Of a stretch of DNA of 64,000 bases, positions 19,488 to 29,270 are shown one piece after another. The notes under the pieces are model-generated. The model worked only from the letters and a program-made list of their open reading frames with translations. It searched no databases and was not told the origin of the DNA. Source of the DNA: Staphylococcus gallinarum (GTDB lineage Bacteria; Bacillota; Bacilli; Staphylococcales; Staphylococcaceae). How positions within the stretch are numbered: the stretch's first letter is position 1; the number at the start of each line of letters is the position of its first letter. The position numbers were made by a program, and so were the translations under genes. The stretch spans positions 310,001 through 374,000 of the forward strand of contig NZ_JXCF01000001.1 in assembly GCF_000875895.1 (NCBI RefSeq), given 5' to 3'.

Positions 19488-19790
19488 TTGACCGATTACA
19501 AAGATAAATTAAATAAAAAACTAAAAGATTCTCAAAAATATATAAAAGACAGTGATATGAAAGGACTATCACAAAGTAAGTTAAAGCAATTCTTCCATGG
19601 TATTAAAAAGGGTAAAAGATTACCAATCATGATTGCGTCTTTTCTACTTATGTTAATCCTCTGGGTACCTATGATGTACGGAAGTATGACGCTAAGTATT
19701 TTTACAGGGCAAGATGGCATGTCTAACAAAGAACTAAATGGTTTACAAGATAGACTAGATGACAGATATGAAAAAATGTTTGGAGAGTGA
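19488..19790 (+). CDS. small membrane protein
   Basis: A 100-aa protein with a basic N-terminal half (many Lys and Ser), one hydrophobic segment (about residues 44-66, LPIMIASFLLMLILWVPMMY) and an acidic C-terminal tail. The start is a TTG behind AAAAGGGGAA. The stop codon is next to the following gene, so the two are probably coupled. I do not recognise a family. Confidence 0.6.
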   Translation: MTDYKDKLNKKLKDSQKYIKDSDMKGLSQSKLKQFFHGIKKGKRLPIMIASFLLMLILWVPMMYGSMTLSIFTGQDGMSNKELNGLQDRLDDRYEKMFGE

Positions 19791-19795
19791 TTAGA

Positions 19796-19972
19796 GTGAC
19801 ATTAGCACGAGCAATAATATTAATTTTATTACAATTCTTTTGTGTATTTTTAGCTATACAAGTTGGTTTAGCCTCAGGAGGTTTTTCATTTATAACAATC
19901 TTAATTTTAGCATTTATACTTTTTTCAATCGTATATTTAGCATTCTTGTATCCGTTTTGGAATAAAAGATAA
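19796..19972 (+). CDS. small two-helix membrane protein
   Basis: A 58-aa hydrophobic protein with two transmembrane helices (about residues 4-25 and 30-52). The GTG at 19796 is preferred because GGAGAG lies at a good distance upstream; a GTG at 19787 overlaps the previous stop codon and has no RBS. It belongs to the same operon as its neighbours. Function unknown. Confidence 0.55.
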   Translation: MTLARAIILILLQFFCVFLAIQVGLASGGFSFITILILAFILFSIVYLAFLYPFWNKR

Positions 19973-20094
19973 TCAATTAGAGACGTGTTCTAATTAGAAT
20001 GCGTCTTTATATTGAATAATAAACACAGAAAGATTTCGCAAAATATATTAAAACAATAATACAAAGTAAAGATTAAAAGAATGGGGATAGTTAA

Positions 20095-20724
20095 TTGAAA
20101 AAAGTCTTAGCAAGTTTGGGCGTCATCTTATTAGTTGCAATATTGGGAGTTGCAGTTGTATTCGCGTATGGTAGTTACAAGGATTTAGAACTCAAAAAAG
20201 AAGAAGCTAAAGTAGCTGATCAAAAAAAGAGCGATAATGGAAACAAAACTTCAGAAAAAGAACAACAAAATCAAACATCAACAGTAACAACTCAACAAGA
20301 TAATCATACAAATGAAGCAAGTAACGAAAAAGCGAAAAAGCTTGAAGATGCTTATAATATCAATAGTAATGAAGCTCAAATTTTATCAAATGAAATTGAC
20401 AAAGCTGATACGGATGGAGATGGTGTAATTACAACTAAAGAAATGACCCCTACCTTACAACAATTTGCAGAAGAAGGAAAATTACAACCAGCTGGTGGAG
20501 GCGCAACTGCATCAGAAGATAGTGCCGGACAGGAACAACCTAAATATACTGCAGAAGACGCAAAAAATATGACAGATGATGAATTTCTTGCGGCATATAA
20601 AGAAGGTATGACTGAAGATCAAGCTGCTGCAGTGGATGAAGCTACAGAGGGGTCAGAAGATTATGTAGACTTCTTAAGAGGTCAAGTAGAAGCTCGTGCA
20701 AATGGTCAAGGTGGGAATTATTAA
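20095..20724 (+). CDS. anchored surface protein with EF-hand-like loop
   Basis: A 209-aa protein with an N-terminal hydrophobic helix (about residues 5-25), probably an uncleaved anchor. A long low-complexity linker rich in Lys, Gln, Asn and Thr (about 30-80) is followed by an EF-hand-type calcium loop, DTDGDGVITTKE (about 103-114). The C-terminal part is acidic and Gly/Ala-rich. The start is TTG 20095 behind GGGGATAG. There is no LPXTG motif or lipobox. It pairs with the next gene, which has the same architecture. Calcium binding is inferred from the loop only. Confidence 0.6.
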   Translation: MKKVLASLGVILLVAILGVAVVFAYGSYKDLELKKEEAKVADQKKSDNGNKTSEKEQQNQTSTVTTQQDNHTNEASNEKAKKLEDAYNINSNEAQILSNEIDKADTDGDGVITTKEMTPTLQQFAEEGKLQPAGGGATASEDSAGQEQPKYTAEDAKNMTDDEFLAAYKEGMTEDQAAAVDEATEGSEDYVDFLRGQVEARANGQGGNY

Positions 20725-20743
20725 ATTTAAGGACGGATAGGTT

Positions 20744-21214
20744 ATGAAAAGATTATTAAGCGCAATAACAATAGTTTCTATTTTAGGTATATTAGCAGCT
20801 GTTGGGTTTTTTGGATATACTAAATATCAAGCAGTAGAGTTAGAAAAAGATAAATTACAAGCTCAGCAAAAAGAAAATGATGACAGTGATTCGCAAAGTA
20901 TTAACGAATCAGCTAACAATGAGAGTCAAAATAATAGTCAACAGCAATCTACAACAGAAGAATATACAAGCGATGAACAACAAGTGACTAGAAATAATGT
21001 GTTTGATTACGCTATTGCTGCTGTAAATGAAGTTGGGGATGCTGATTTATTAAAATTCCAAGAACCAGTTTATAATAATGGAGAATGGAAAATTGATGCA
21101 AATAACAAATCAGGTGCTGGAGCAAATACCATCATAGTTAAAGATGATGGGACAGTTCAAATTTGGAATGGACCTAAAACATCTATAGATCATGAAACTA
21201 AAATTGAATTGTAG
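20744..21214 (+). CDS. anchored secreted protein
   Basis: A 156-aa protein with an N-terminal hydrophobic helix (about residues 5-25), a Gln/Asn/Ser-rich linker (about 35-75) and a C-terminal globular domain (about 80-156, NNVFDYAIAAVNEVGDADLL, ending DGTVQIWNGPKTSIDHETKI). It starts 20 bases after the previous gene and is the last gene before a strong terminator. The similarity in layout to its neighbour suggests the two act together outside the membrane. No family recognised. Confidence 0.6.
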   Translation: MKRLLSAITIVSILGILAAVGFFGYTKYQAVELEKDKLQAQQKENDDSDSQSINESANNESQNNSQQQSTTEEYTSDEQQVTRNNVFDYAIAAVNEVGDADLLKFQEPVYNNGEWKIDANNKSGAGANTIIVKDDGTVQIWNGPKTSIDHETKIEL

Positions 21215-21306
21215 TAAGAAAATGATGAAACATCAACTATACTAGCTAATAATACATGTGGACTATATAAGTATATAATCAGAATAAAAGAAGTAATACT
21301 ATAAAC

Positions 21307-21355
21307 AGAGCATTTCCTACTCCATAAAGGTAGGAAATGCTCTTGAAATTATATT
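21307..21355 (+). terminator. terminator after the membrane-protein cluster
   Basis: A perfect 14-bp stem, AGAGCATTTCCTAC (21307-21320) and GTAGGAAATGCTCT (21330-21343), then TGAAATTATATTTTTT. It separates the SCC backbone from the metabolic cargo. The rest of 21215-21539 is AT-rich, and I see nothing else in it. Confidence 0.8.
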
Positions 21356-21539
21356 TTTTACTTATTCGTTATTTTTAAAAGTTCAATATTTTGAATAAAC
21401 GAAACTAAAACTCACTTAAAACTTTTGTTTTAAGTTCATGAACTATATTTTCAAACAGTTCAATAATTATACTACTAATTGTCTCTAATCCAATCAAAAT
21501 CGAAAAGAAAAGTATATATAGCGATAATAATCAATAGTA

Positions 21540-22228
21540 TTATTCGAAAGTAAATCTTGTTTTATTATCAAAATTTCTACCCTCTAAACCAGCTAATTCT
21601 TCTTTTGATGCAGATGGTGCCTTCATTTCAAAAATTTGATCGACAACTGTATAGTCATAATAACCTAAACGTGCAATAGGTCTAATAGATTGTATATCAA
21701 GTTTCCCGTTATCTAATATCACTTCGTCATCAATGTGAACTTGTGCTACACGGCCGACAACCATATCTACAGTAGATACCGGATCGCCAGTAGGGATAAG
21801 CACTGTTTGGATATATTCACATTCAAAATGTACAGGAGATGCTTTGACTCTGTGACCAGGCGCTTCAATGCATTTCTCTTTTTCTACACCTGCAAATTCA
21901 TCTTCTTCTGGTGGCAATGCCTTAGCAGATAAGTTTACTGCTTCTCTTAAATCATAAGTTGCCATGTTCCAAACAAACCATCCTGTTTCTTCTGCATTTT
22001 TAACTGTATCTTTACGCTCGTGTTCTCCTAAAACAGATTGATTAGCTGCAAACATTACCATAGGCGGATCCCATGTTAAATTTTGGTATTGGCTATAAGG
22101 TGCTAAATTATCTTTACCATCCTTTGATATTGTTGAATCCATCCAATTGGTCTAGGAACAGTACTGCTTTTAAAAGGATCGTGTGGTAAACCATGGCTAC
22201 GTGTGCCTTGTTTTGGTGAATAATTCAT
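21540..22228 (-). pseudogene. flavin reductase family protein, frameshifted
   Basis: The reading frame from 22142 to 21540 codes for most of a flavin reductase-like FMN-binding protein (WDPPMVMFAANQS, later RIGRLGYYDYTV-type strands). The missing N-terminus is present upstream: ATG at 22228, behind AGGAGTGATC, codes for MNYSPKQGTRSHGLPHDPFK and continues to RPIGWI. There the frame is lost. Comparing ATTCAACA with the expected ATTGATTCAACA shows a 4-base deletion at about 22140. The in-frame ATG at 22142 has no RBS, so the gene is probably dead. The full-length ancestor would have about 230 aa. Confidence 0.75.
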
Positions 22229-22348
22229 AACATGATCACTCCTCAAAAATTTTGAAACTACTGCAAGAATAATTGTAATTAATGTAAACTTCTAATACTA
22301 AATTTGAATTGATTTATTAGTTCAAACTATAGAACAATGAAAAGTGCA

Positions 22349-23527
22349 TCAATAAGTTGTCTGTTGATCGCTTGGCAAGAATAATGAAGCAAGGAATGCT
22401 AAGAATGCAATAGATGATATGATTACAAACATACTTGTAAAATTATTTAGAGAAGTAAGGTAAATTGATAGGATCGGAGCAATTGCTGTACCTAAAAATA
22501 GAATAAATGTGTTAACAGATAAGAAGAAACCTCTATTTCCATACACTACCATATTTACTTTTGCGATAACTAAAGGGACTGCAAAGGCAATTCCAGCAAC
22601 AAAACATATACTTAAAAATGTTATTAGCAGGATATTATGTGCAAAAGGCATTAATATTAATGTCACACCACAAACGCCTAAAGCAATATTTAAAACAAAT
22701 TTGACACCATACCTACTACTAATACGTCCCGACATTAATGAACTTATCATACCAAAAACACCGAATAATTTTACTAGAAATGCTGTGTGATTATCTCCGT
22801 GTATAGAATCCGATAGTATGAATTCATTTATTACTGCATACATAGAAATGAATGTTGTAAGTAATGTTAGAGAAATAAAGTAGCAGATTAATACTTTTCG
22901 ATTTTTAGCAAAGTCTTTGAAATTGCTAAAGTATTTAAGGATTTGAACATCTGAATTTTTTACAGGGCTTTCTGGGACATTTCTAAAGATGATAATAGCT
23001 AAGCAGATGTATAGCGAAGAAAGTATAAAGAAAATAATGTGCCAATCGAATTGGCTAATTAATATTTCTGAAAAATTTTGACCTAAAATACCAGATAGCA
23101 TAAAACTTGTACTAATAAAACTTACTGCTGTTAACCTCTTTTTAAGTGGATAAGTTTCGGTAGTGTAAGTAATAGCTATGGGAGAAAATGCAGCGGCAAA
23201 TATTCCTTGGAGGCCTCGTAAAATCAATAATGTATTAAAAGAAGTTACAAATCCAATCAAAAAGCAAACTATAATTAGACCAATTAGTGAAAGTAAAATG
23301 ACGCGTATTCTTCCAAATTTTTCTGAAATAGTACCATAAAATAAACAGCTAATGGAATAAGTGACTGAAAAAACCACACCATTCATTGCTGCAACTGACT
23401 GAGATATACCAAAATCATTAGCTAAATGCTCTGTTATAGGTATTGCGGTATATAGATTAAACATAATTAAGATACCAGAAATAAACAAAACAAATGTTAT
23501 TATATTATAATTTTTTGACGCTTCCAT
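22349..23527 (-). CDS. MFS transporter, drug-exporter type
   Basis: A 392-aa protein with about twelve hydrophobic segments and the MFS loop motif GTISEKFGRIRV between helices 2 and 3 (about residues 63-74), as in the DHA1 proton-antiport exporters. The start at 23527 has AAGGAG at a good distance; an earlier in-frame ATG would add eleven polar residues and run through that RBS. It is transcribed towards the broken flavin reductase and away from the carotenoid cluster. The substrate cannot be told from the sequence. Confidence 0.85.
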   Translation of the reverse strand: MEASKNYNIITFVLFISGILIMFNLYTAIPITEHLANDFGISQSVAAMNGVVFSVTYSISCLFYGTISEKFGRIRVILLSLIGLIIVCFLIGFVTSFNTLLILRGLQGIFAAAFSPIAITYTTETYPLKKRLTAVSFISTSFMLSGILGQNFSEILISQFDWHIIFFILSSLYICLAIIIFRNVPESPVKNSDVQILKYFSNFKDFAKNRKVLICYFISLTLLTTFISMYAVINEFILSDSIHGDNHTAFLVKLFGVFGMISSLMSGRISSRYGVKFVLNIALGVCGVTLILMPFAHNILLITFLSICFVAGIAFAVPLVIAKVNMVVYGNRGFFLSVNTFILFLGTAIAPILSIYLTSLNNFTSMFVIISSIAFLAFLASLFLPSDQQTTY

Positions 23528-23699
23528 ACGTATTACTCCTTGAAAATGAATTGCTTCCATTATTACATTTATTTAGGTTTTGAAAAACCTTTTTTGAAAA
23601 ATTGTTCATTTCAGTTTTGAATTTTTTGTGAAGTGGAAATAGGTAAGTGAATGTAGAAGTGATGACAATCGAATGGGAGCATTTTCAGGAGGTAAATTA

Positions 23700-23900
23700 A
23701 TGAAAATAAACTTAAATTGGGAAAATACTTTTCAAGAATATCAAGATATATTGAATTCTGGTTTAAATCCAAAATGGTTATATAGCGCTAAAGCAAATAT
23801 GATACTAATTCCAGCTTATACAGGAAAGGGGAAAGAGTTTTTTTACACTAGTGACATCATTAAAGCAAGTAAGATTATCCCTTTTTTTAGACAATTGTGA
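23700..23900 (+). CDS. short hypothetical protein, possibly truncated
   Basis: A 66-aa protein, MKINLNWENTFQEYQDILNS and on to KIIPFFRQL, starting at ATG 23700 behind a perfect CAGGAGGT. No membrane segment and no family that I recognise. The strong RBS supports expression. It may be the N-terminal remnant of a longer protein lost at the cargo junction, because it stands alone between divergent blocks. Confidence 0.5.
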   Translation: MKINLNWENTFQEYQDILNSGLNPKWLYSAKANMILIPAYTGKGKEFFYTSDIIKASKIIPFFRQL

Positions 23901-24027
23901 TAATTTCGTAGAGTTATTTCATAATTCGTGCTAATAAAGATTGAAAAGTTTTAAAAAGGGTACAACATTAAGTAAGAGACTTGGAGCTCTTGTCAATTAA
24001 GATAATGAGCAAGTGAGCTCGTTACGT

Positions 24028-24067
24028 AAAAGATGAGCTGAGGTAAAGTTTACCTGCTCATCTTTTT
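24028..24067 (+). terminator. hairpin terminator or attenuator before the carotenoid cluster
   Basis: AAAAGATGAGC (24028-24038) pairs with GCTCATCTTTTT (24056-24067), and the inner arms AGGTAAA and TTTACCT extend the stem. It ends six bases before the GGAGG of the next gene. It either ends transcription from upstream or acts as a leader attenuator for the SDR-tspO-crt operon. Confidence 0.65.
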
Positions 24068-24086
24068 CTATTTGGAGGCTAAATAT

Positions 24087-25586
24087 ATGAAAAAAATATT
24101 ATTAACAGGCGCTTCGGGATATATCGGTAGTCACTTAATGAATAAATTAAAAGATAACTATGAAATTATAGCTATTTCTAGAAATATAGAAAATAAATCA
24201 AATGAACACAATGTTACTTGGAAGGCAGCTGACTTGTTTGATTTAAATGAAATCACTGAGGTAATGGAGGACATTGATATCGCTATATATCTTGTCCATT
24301 CTATGATGCCTTCAGCTAAGTTGACGCAGGCGAGCTTTGAAGATATGGATGCATTATTAGCTGATAATTTTGCTAAAGCCGCAAGTTATAACAAAGTTCA
24401 GCATATTGTATTTATGAGTGGTTTGATACCTAATACAAGTGAATTATCACCACATTTAAGAAGCCGTTTAGAGTGCGAACAGATTTTAGGATCATATGGT
24501 GTACCAGTAAGTACTTTAAGAGCTGGTTTGATTATAGGATCTAAAGGAAGTTCTTACCCTATATTAAAAAAATTAGTAGATAGATTACCTGGCCTGTTAC
24601 TGCCCAAATGGGCTTATAATACAACATTGCCAGTCGCAATAGACGACGTGATTGACGGTTTATATAAAATTGTAGAGCGACAGCCGAATAAGAATGAATC
24701 GATAGATATTGGTGGACCTAGTCATATGACTTATAAAGACCTTTTCAAGCAAACTGCAGAGGTACTAGATAAACGATTACCTACGATAGATTTGCCTATT
24801 ATTCCCATTTGGCTAAGTAAATATTGGGTGAAACTTATTTCTGGGGTACCAAAAGAAATGGTTTATCCGTTAATGGATAGCTTAATTCATGATATGATTA
24901 GAAACGATGAAAATGTTGTGAAAGATATTTCTATAGGTAAAATTGATTATAAAGAAAGTGTGCGTAATGCCTTGGAAGAAGAAACTAAGACACAAAAGAA
25001 AGGGAAGTCATCACGTAAGGGCGATATTAAAGATGTTAGAGCAATATCAAGGGTAGTCTTACCTAAAGATGTAAATATGATTCAATTGGCAGAATCATAT
25101 GCAAATTTTTTAAATAGAATTACATTAAATGTCGTTAATAGTGATTTTAATGAAGATAACTTTACGATTAGTGTGCCGTGTTTAAATAAGGACTTACTAT
25201 TATTAAGTAAAGATTTTAAAGCTTCTAATAATGAGAGAATTTTATATCGAATTGTTGGTGGAGATTTCGCTTTAGATTCAGATGGTGGTAATGCAAGATT
25301 AGAGTTTAGAAGGTTACCTAATAGTGACGCATGTATCATAGCGTTACAAGAATATGAACCGACGTTACCTTGGTGGGTATATAAGTATACCCAAGCAAAA
25401 GTTCATAAAAGTGTAATGAATCTTTTTAAATTCAAGATTAATAGCCAAAAAACTAATAAAGGAGAATACTTTAATATGAAGAAGTTTATTTTGCCAATTG
25501 TTATTACAGGTGCAATTGTTTTGAAAGTATATGGATTGAAAAAGTATTTAGCTAGAAAAAATAACATGTCCAATGCCGAATTGTAA
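24087..25586 (+). CDS. SDR-family NAD(P)-binding protein with C-terminal extension
   Basis: A 499-aa protein with an N-terminal atypical short-chain dehydrogenase domain (Rossmann motif TGASGYIGSH at about residues 7-16) over about 1-290. A C-terminal domain of about 150 residues (about 320-470), perhaps DUF2867- or SRPBCC-like, and a final hydrophobic helix (about 468-485, KKFILPIVITGAIVLKVYGL) follow. ATG 24087 behind GGAGG; an upstream ATG overlaps the RBS. It begins the block that runs into tspO and crtOPQMN, so it may act in the same membrane-pigment pathway, but this is inference. Confidence 0.75.
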   Translation: MKKILLTGASGYIGSHLMNKLKDNYEIIAISRNIENKSNEHNVTWKAADLFDLNEITEVMEDIDIAIYLVHSMMPSAKLTQASFEDMDALLADNFAKAASYNKVQHIVFMSGLIPNTSELSPHLRSRLECEQILGSYGVPVSTLRAGLIIGSKGSSYPILKKLVDRLPGLLLPKWAYNTTLPVAIDDVIDGLYKIVERQPNKNESIDIGGPSHMTYKDLFKQTAEVLDKRLPTIDLPIIPIWLSKYWVKLISGVPKEMVYPLMDSLIHDMIRNDENVVKDISIGKIDYKESVRNALEEETKTQKKGKSSRKGDIKDVRAISRVVLPKDVNMIQLAESYANFLNRITLNVVNSDFNEDNFTISVPCLNKDLLLLSKDFKASNNERILYRIVGGDFALDSDGGNARLEFRRLPNSDACIIALQEYEPTLPWWVYKYTQAKVHKSVMNLFKFKINSQKTNKGEYFNMKKFILPIVITGAIVLKVYGLKKYLARKNNMSNAEL

Positions 25587-25635
25587 CGGCTAAAATAAAG
25601 GCTAGTTACTTTTACAAAAAAAGAGGGGATCAACT

Positions 25636-26136
25636 ATGAAAGCAAACGAGATAATTAAAACAATTATAAAAGTTATAACACCAATTACAGGCGGTAAATT
25701 TATAGGGAAATTTGCAGTGAAAAACGCGAGAAAAGATTATAAAAATAATGTTAAACCACCTTTTTCACCACCCGGCTATGTCTTTCCAATTGTGTGGCCA
25801 ATACTTTATACAACGATGGGCGTAGCTTATGCATTAGTGACTAATAAATCTACTAGTAAGGATTTAAAAGGTGCTTATTACACGCAATTAAGCCTAAATT
25901 ATCTATGGTCGATATTATACTTCAAATATAAATTACGCTTTAGTGCGTTGATAGAGAGTGTTGTATTACTGGGCGCAGTAGTTACAACAACTGTAAAATT
26001 TTTCAATGTAAAAAAAGTTGCTGGCATTTTACTAGTTCCATATATGCTTTGGAGCGCTTTTGCTACTTATTTAACAGCTGGTAATTGGTATTTAAATAAA
26101 GATAACCCAAGCTATACAGCGAAATCTGAGCATTAA
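25636..26136 (+). CDS. tspO: TspO/MBR (tryptophan-rich sensory) protein
   Basis: A 166-aa membrane protein of the TspO/peripheral benzodiazepine receptor family with five predicted helices. Typical residues are PPFSPPGYVFPIVWPILYTT (about 40-60), the NYLWSILYFKYK segment and WSAFATYLTAGNWYLN. Bacterial TspO binds porphyrins and in some species links light or oxidative stress to pigment synthesis (established). Its place 50 bases after the SDR gene and directly before crtO fits such a role. ATG behind AGAGGGGATC. Confidence 0.88.
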   Translation: MKANEIIKTIIKVITPITGGKFIGKFAVKNARKDYKNNVKPPFSPPGYVFPIVWPILYTTMGVAYALVTNKSTSKDLKGAYYTQLSLNYLWSILYFKYKLRFSALIESVVLLGAVVTTTVKFFNVKKVAGILLVPYMLWSAFATYLTAGNWYLNKDNPSYTAKSEH

Positions 26137-26140
26137 ATTG

Positions 26141-26614
26141 ATGAAAAAGATTATATATATTGCGCTATATTGGTTTATAGTTCAAATGATTATTGCTCAA
26201 CTTGGTACTCGTATTAGTTATAAGTTCTTAGAAAAAGATAATAAGTATTTTCGAAGTTGGAATATTGAACAAGAGGGTCAATTATGGCAACAATTAGTTA
26301 AAGTGCAATATTGGAAAGATCATTTGCCAGACGGTCAAAATCTTAACCCTAATATCAGTAGTAAAGCGACTTTCGATTTATCTAAAAATATGAATGATAT
26401 ACAGCGATTTATATTAGAAACTAGACGTGCAGAGGTGGTTCATCTGCTATCCATATTTCCTGTTATTGCGTTTTTTAAAGCGTCAAAAAGCGTTAAAATA
26501 ATTAATTTTATATATGTCATTATAGCTAATGTGCCTTGTATGATTGTTCAGCGCTATAATCGCCCTAAGTTAATACGTATTTATAATAAATTACAAAAAA
26601 GAAAAGGTGATTAA
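26141..26614 (+). CDS. crtO: CrtO, glycosyl-4,4'-diaponeurosporenoate acyltransferase
   Basis: Membrane acyltransferase that esterifies the glucose of the carotenoid with a fatty acid, the last step of staphyloxanthin synthesis. 157 aa, with hydrophobic N-terminal (about 4-25) and C-terminal (about 118-138) segments and family motifs such as LGTRISYK, EQEGQLWQ, WKDHLPDG and the end VQRYNRPKL. Somewhat shorter than the S. aureus protein at the N-terminus. The ATG at 26141 is used; a TTG one codon earlier is possible. The stop codon is directly followed by crtP. The gene order is the same as in S. aureus. Confidence 0.9.
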   Translation: MKKIIYIALYWFIVQMIIAQLGTRISYKFLEKDNKYFRSWNIEQEGQLWQQLVKVQYWKDHLPDGQNLNPNISSKATFDLSKNMNDIQRFILETRRAEVVHLLSIFPVIAFFKASKSVKIINFIYVIIANVPCMIVQRYNRPKLIRIYNKLQKRKGD

Positions 26615-28105
26615 ATGGGAAATAAGAAAATGGTTGTCATAGGAGGTGGCTTGGGAGGGATTGCCAGTGCAATTTGTATGGCTCAAGCAGGCTATCAAGT
26701 GGATTTATATGAACAAAATAAGCATATCGGTGGAAAGGTAAATAGGTTAGACATAGATGACTATGGATTTGATCTCGGTCCATCAATTTTAACCATGCCT
26801 AAAGTATTTCAACGCCTATTTCAACGATGTGATGAAAGGCTAGAAGATTATGTTAGCATTCGTAAGTTAAGTTTACAGATTAGAAACGTTTATCCAGATG
26901 GCCAAATTTTAGATTTATATGAATCCATGGAAGATATGTTAACAAATAATGAATCGTTAACAAATAAAGATATAGAGCAACTTTCTTCGTTTTTTAGTTA
27001 CGCACAAAAGATACATCAAGTTGCTGAAAAAAGCTACTTTGGTAAGGGATTAGATACGATGTTTGCAATTATTCGTTATCATGGTCCGTTTTCAGCTTTA
27101 AAGCAATTCGATTATTTTCATACAATGCAACAAGCCATTAATAAAAGGGTGGATAACCCATATTTAAGAGGAATGCTAGGTTATTTCATAAAATATGTAG
27201 GCTCCTCATCTTATGATGCTCCGGCTGTATTGAGTTTATTACCTCAAATGCAACATGAGGAAGGTTTGTGGTACGTAGATGGTGGCATTCATAAGTTAGC
27301 GGAAGCGATGGAACAATTAGCGAGAAAATTAGGTGTGGGCATACATTTTAACACCCCCGTAAAACATATCAATTATAATAGTCAAAATAAGGTGACAGGG
27401 ATAACAATAGAAAGTAATGAGGAAATATATGCAGATTACATTATATCTAATATGGAAGTAATCCCTGTTTATAAATATTTATTGAATTTTGATGCAAAGC
27501 AAATACACAAATTGGAACGTAAATTTGAGCCAGCTAGTTCAGGTTATGTCATGCATCTTGGTGTGGACAAAAGTTATCCAGAGCTTCAACATCATAACTT
27601 TTTCTTTTCAAGTAATTCTGAAGTTAATTATGATCAAGTTTTTCACCAGTATGTTTTGCCTGAAGATCCGACTATTTATGTAGTGAATACAAATAAAACA
27701 GATAAGACACAGGCGCCAGAAGGACACGAGAATATAAAAATATTGCCACACATACCATACATTCAGAATAAGTCATTTAGTGAAGCAGAATATCTGCAAT
27801 TCCGAGAACGTATATTGAATAAATTAGAGTCTATGGGCTTAAAAGATTTGAGAAGGCACATTGTATATGAAGATATATGGACGCCACATGACATTGAAAA
27901 TACATACAATTCTAATAAAGGAGCTATATATGGCGTAGTTTCTAATAAGAAGAAAAATAAAGGTTTCAAGTTTCCTAAAAAAAGTCAGTACTTCAAAAAT
28001 TTGTACTTTGTAGGTGGTTCTGTAAATCCTGGCGCTGGTATGCCTATGGTCACTTTGAGTGGTATGCAAGTAGCAGAAGCTATTATTAATGGAGAAAGTA
28101 GTTGA
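26615..28105 (+). CDS. crtP: CrtP, 4,4'-diaponeurosporene oxidase
   Basis: FAD-dependent carotenoid oxidase, 496 aa, that oxidises a terminal methyl group of 4,4'-diaponeurosporene towards the aldehyde. The N-terminal dinucleotide-binding motif is [14 protein letters not shown] (about residues 7-20), followed by [18 protein letters not shown], and a C-terminal FAD motif is [14 protein letters not shown] (about 465-478). It follows the crtO stop codon without gap and precedes crtQ by six bases. Paralogous to CrtN, which is the fifth gene of the same operon. Confidence 0.93.
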   Translation: MGNKKMVVIGGGLGGIASAICMAQAGYQVDLYEQNKHIGGKVNRLDIDDYGFDLGPSILTMPKVFQRLFQRCDERLEDYVSIRKLSLQIRNVYPDGQILDLYESMEDMLTNNESLTNKDIEQLSSFFSYAQKIHQVAEKSYFGKGLDTMFAIIRYHGPFSALKQFDYFHTMQQAINKRVDNPYLRGMLGYFIKYVGSSSYDAPAVLSLLPQMQHEEGLWYVDGGIHKLAEAMEQLARKLGVGIHFNTPVKHINYNSQNKVTGITIESNEEIYADYIISNMEVIPVYKYLLNFDAKQIHKLERKFEPASSGYVMHLGVDKSYPELQHHNFFFSSNSEVNYDQVFHQYVLPEDPTIYVVNTNKTDKTQAPEGHENIKILPHIPYIQNKSFSEAEYLQFRERILNKLESMGLKDLRRHIVYEDIWTPHDIENTYNSNKGAIYGVVSNKKKNKGFKFPKKSQYFKNLYFVGGSVNPGAGMPMVTLSGMQVAEAIINGESS

Positions 28106-28111
28106 GGCTGA

Positions 28112-29215
28112 ATGATACTTTATATAATAGCAATAGTATTGACGATACTATCACTAATAAGTGGAATGTGTATGTATGCGCGTCGAGCGATTATAAATAA
28201 CTTCGGAAAAGAAAGAGGTCAGACAGCCGTCAGTGTTATTGTACCTGCTAGAAATGAAGCGGAGAACTTACCTAAATTACTTAACAGTATAAGTAAAGAG
28301 CAAGTAATAGAAGTAATTGTTATGGATGATGGTTCAACTGATGAGACACAAGTTGTTGCTAGATATTATGGTGCGAGCGTATATACTGTTGAAAATGATA
28401 CTACATGGCAAGGTAAGTCACATGCTTGTTGGCAAGGTAGCAAATATGCAACGCATGATTTATTGATGTTTGTTGATGCTGATGTTCAGTTTGCTTGTGA
28501 TGATAGTATTCAAAATATAGCCAATCAATATGATTTACAAGGTGGTAAAGGTTTGTTATCAATACAACCTTCTCACAAGATAAAAAAGCTATATGAAAAT
28601 ATATCGGCGATTTTTAATTTAATGACAATCGTAGGTATGAATCAATTTTCAATCACGAAATCAGCAAATAATGAGCAAGGCGCGTTTGGACCAGTCCTTG
28701 TGACAAATAAGCAAGATTATAAATTGACACAAGGACATTTGAAAGCTAAAAATCAAATCATTGAAGGCTTTGCAATAAGTAAAGCATATAATCAGCAAGG
28801 TTTGCCAGTTAGTTTGCATGAAGGCCAAGGTGTAGTGAATTTTAGAATGTATTCTCAAGGATATAAAGCGCTATTAGAGGGTTGGAGTAAACACTTTGCA
28901 CTTGGCTCTCAAGTAACTAAAAAGTCTACGCTTACGTTTGTATTTTTATGGCTATTTGGTTCACTTACAACAGTTTTAGCGATAATTTTTTCAATTAATT
29001 TAGGCTCGTTATATATATTATTAGCTATTACTCTATATTTTATATATGCGATACAATTTCATATATTTATTCGAAGAACAGGAAATTTTAATATCGTTGC
29101 GAGTTTATGTCATCCACTGCTCTTCATATGCTTTGTCGTGATATTTTTTAAATCATGGTTAGATATCAATGTATTCAAACGTATATATTGGAAAGGTCGT
29201 AGAATAGATTTATAG
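28112..29215 (+). CDS. crtQ: CrtQ, 4,4'-diaponeurosporenoate glycosyltransferase
   Basis: Family 2 glycosyltransferase, 367 aa, that attaches glucose to the carotenoid carboxylate. An N-terminal anchor helix (about residues 2-20) is followed by the GT-A domain with VIVPARNEAENL, the nucleotide-binding MDDGST and the DXD-like FVDADVQF. Two or three membrane helices close the protein (about 280-355). It follows crtP by six bases. A 55-base gap with a good RBS separates it from crtM. Confidence 0.92.
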   Translation: MILYIIAIVLTILSLISGMCMYARRAIINNFGKERGQTAVSVIVPARNEAENLPKLLNSISKEQVIEVIVMDDGSTDETQVVARYYGASVYTVENDTTWQGKSHACWQGSKYATHDLLMFVDADVQFACDDSIQNIANQYDLQGGKGLLSIQPSHKIKKLYENISAIFNLMTIVGMNQFSITKSANNEQGAFGPVLVTNKQDYKLTQGHLKAKNQIIEGFAISKAYNQQGLPVSLHEGQGVVNFRMYSQGYKALLEGWSKHFALGSQVTKKSTLTFVFLWLFGSLTTVLAIIFSINLGSLYILLAITLYFIYAIQFHIFIRRTGNFNIVASLCHPLLFICFVVIFFKSWLDINVFKRIYWKGRRIDL

Positions 29216-29270
29216 CTCAGTTTTTTATACAAATGTCAAGAAGTTCTAGGCTTACTGAGGAGGTCAATAA

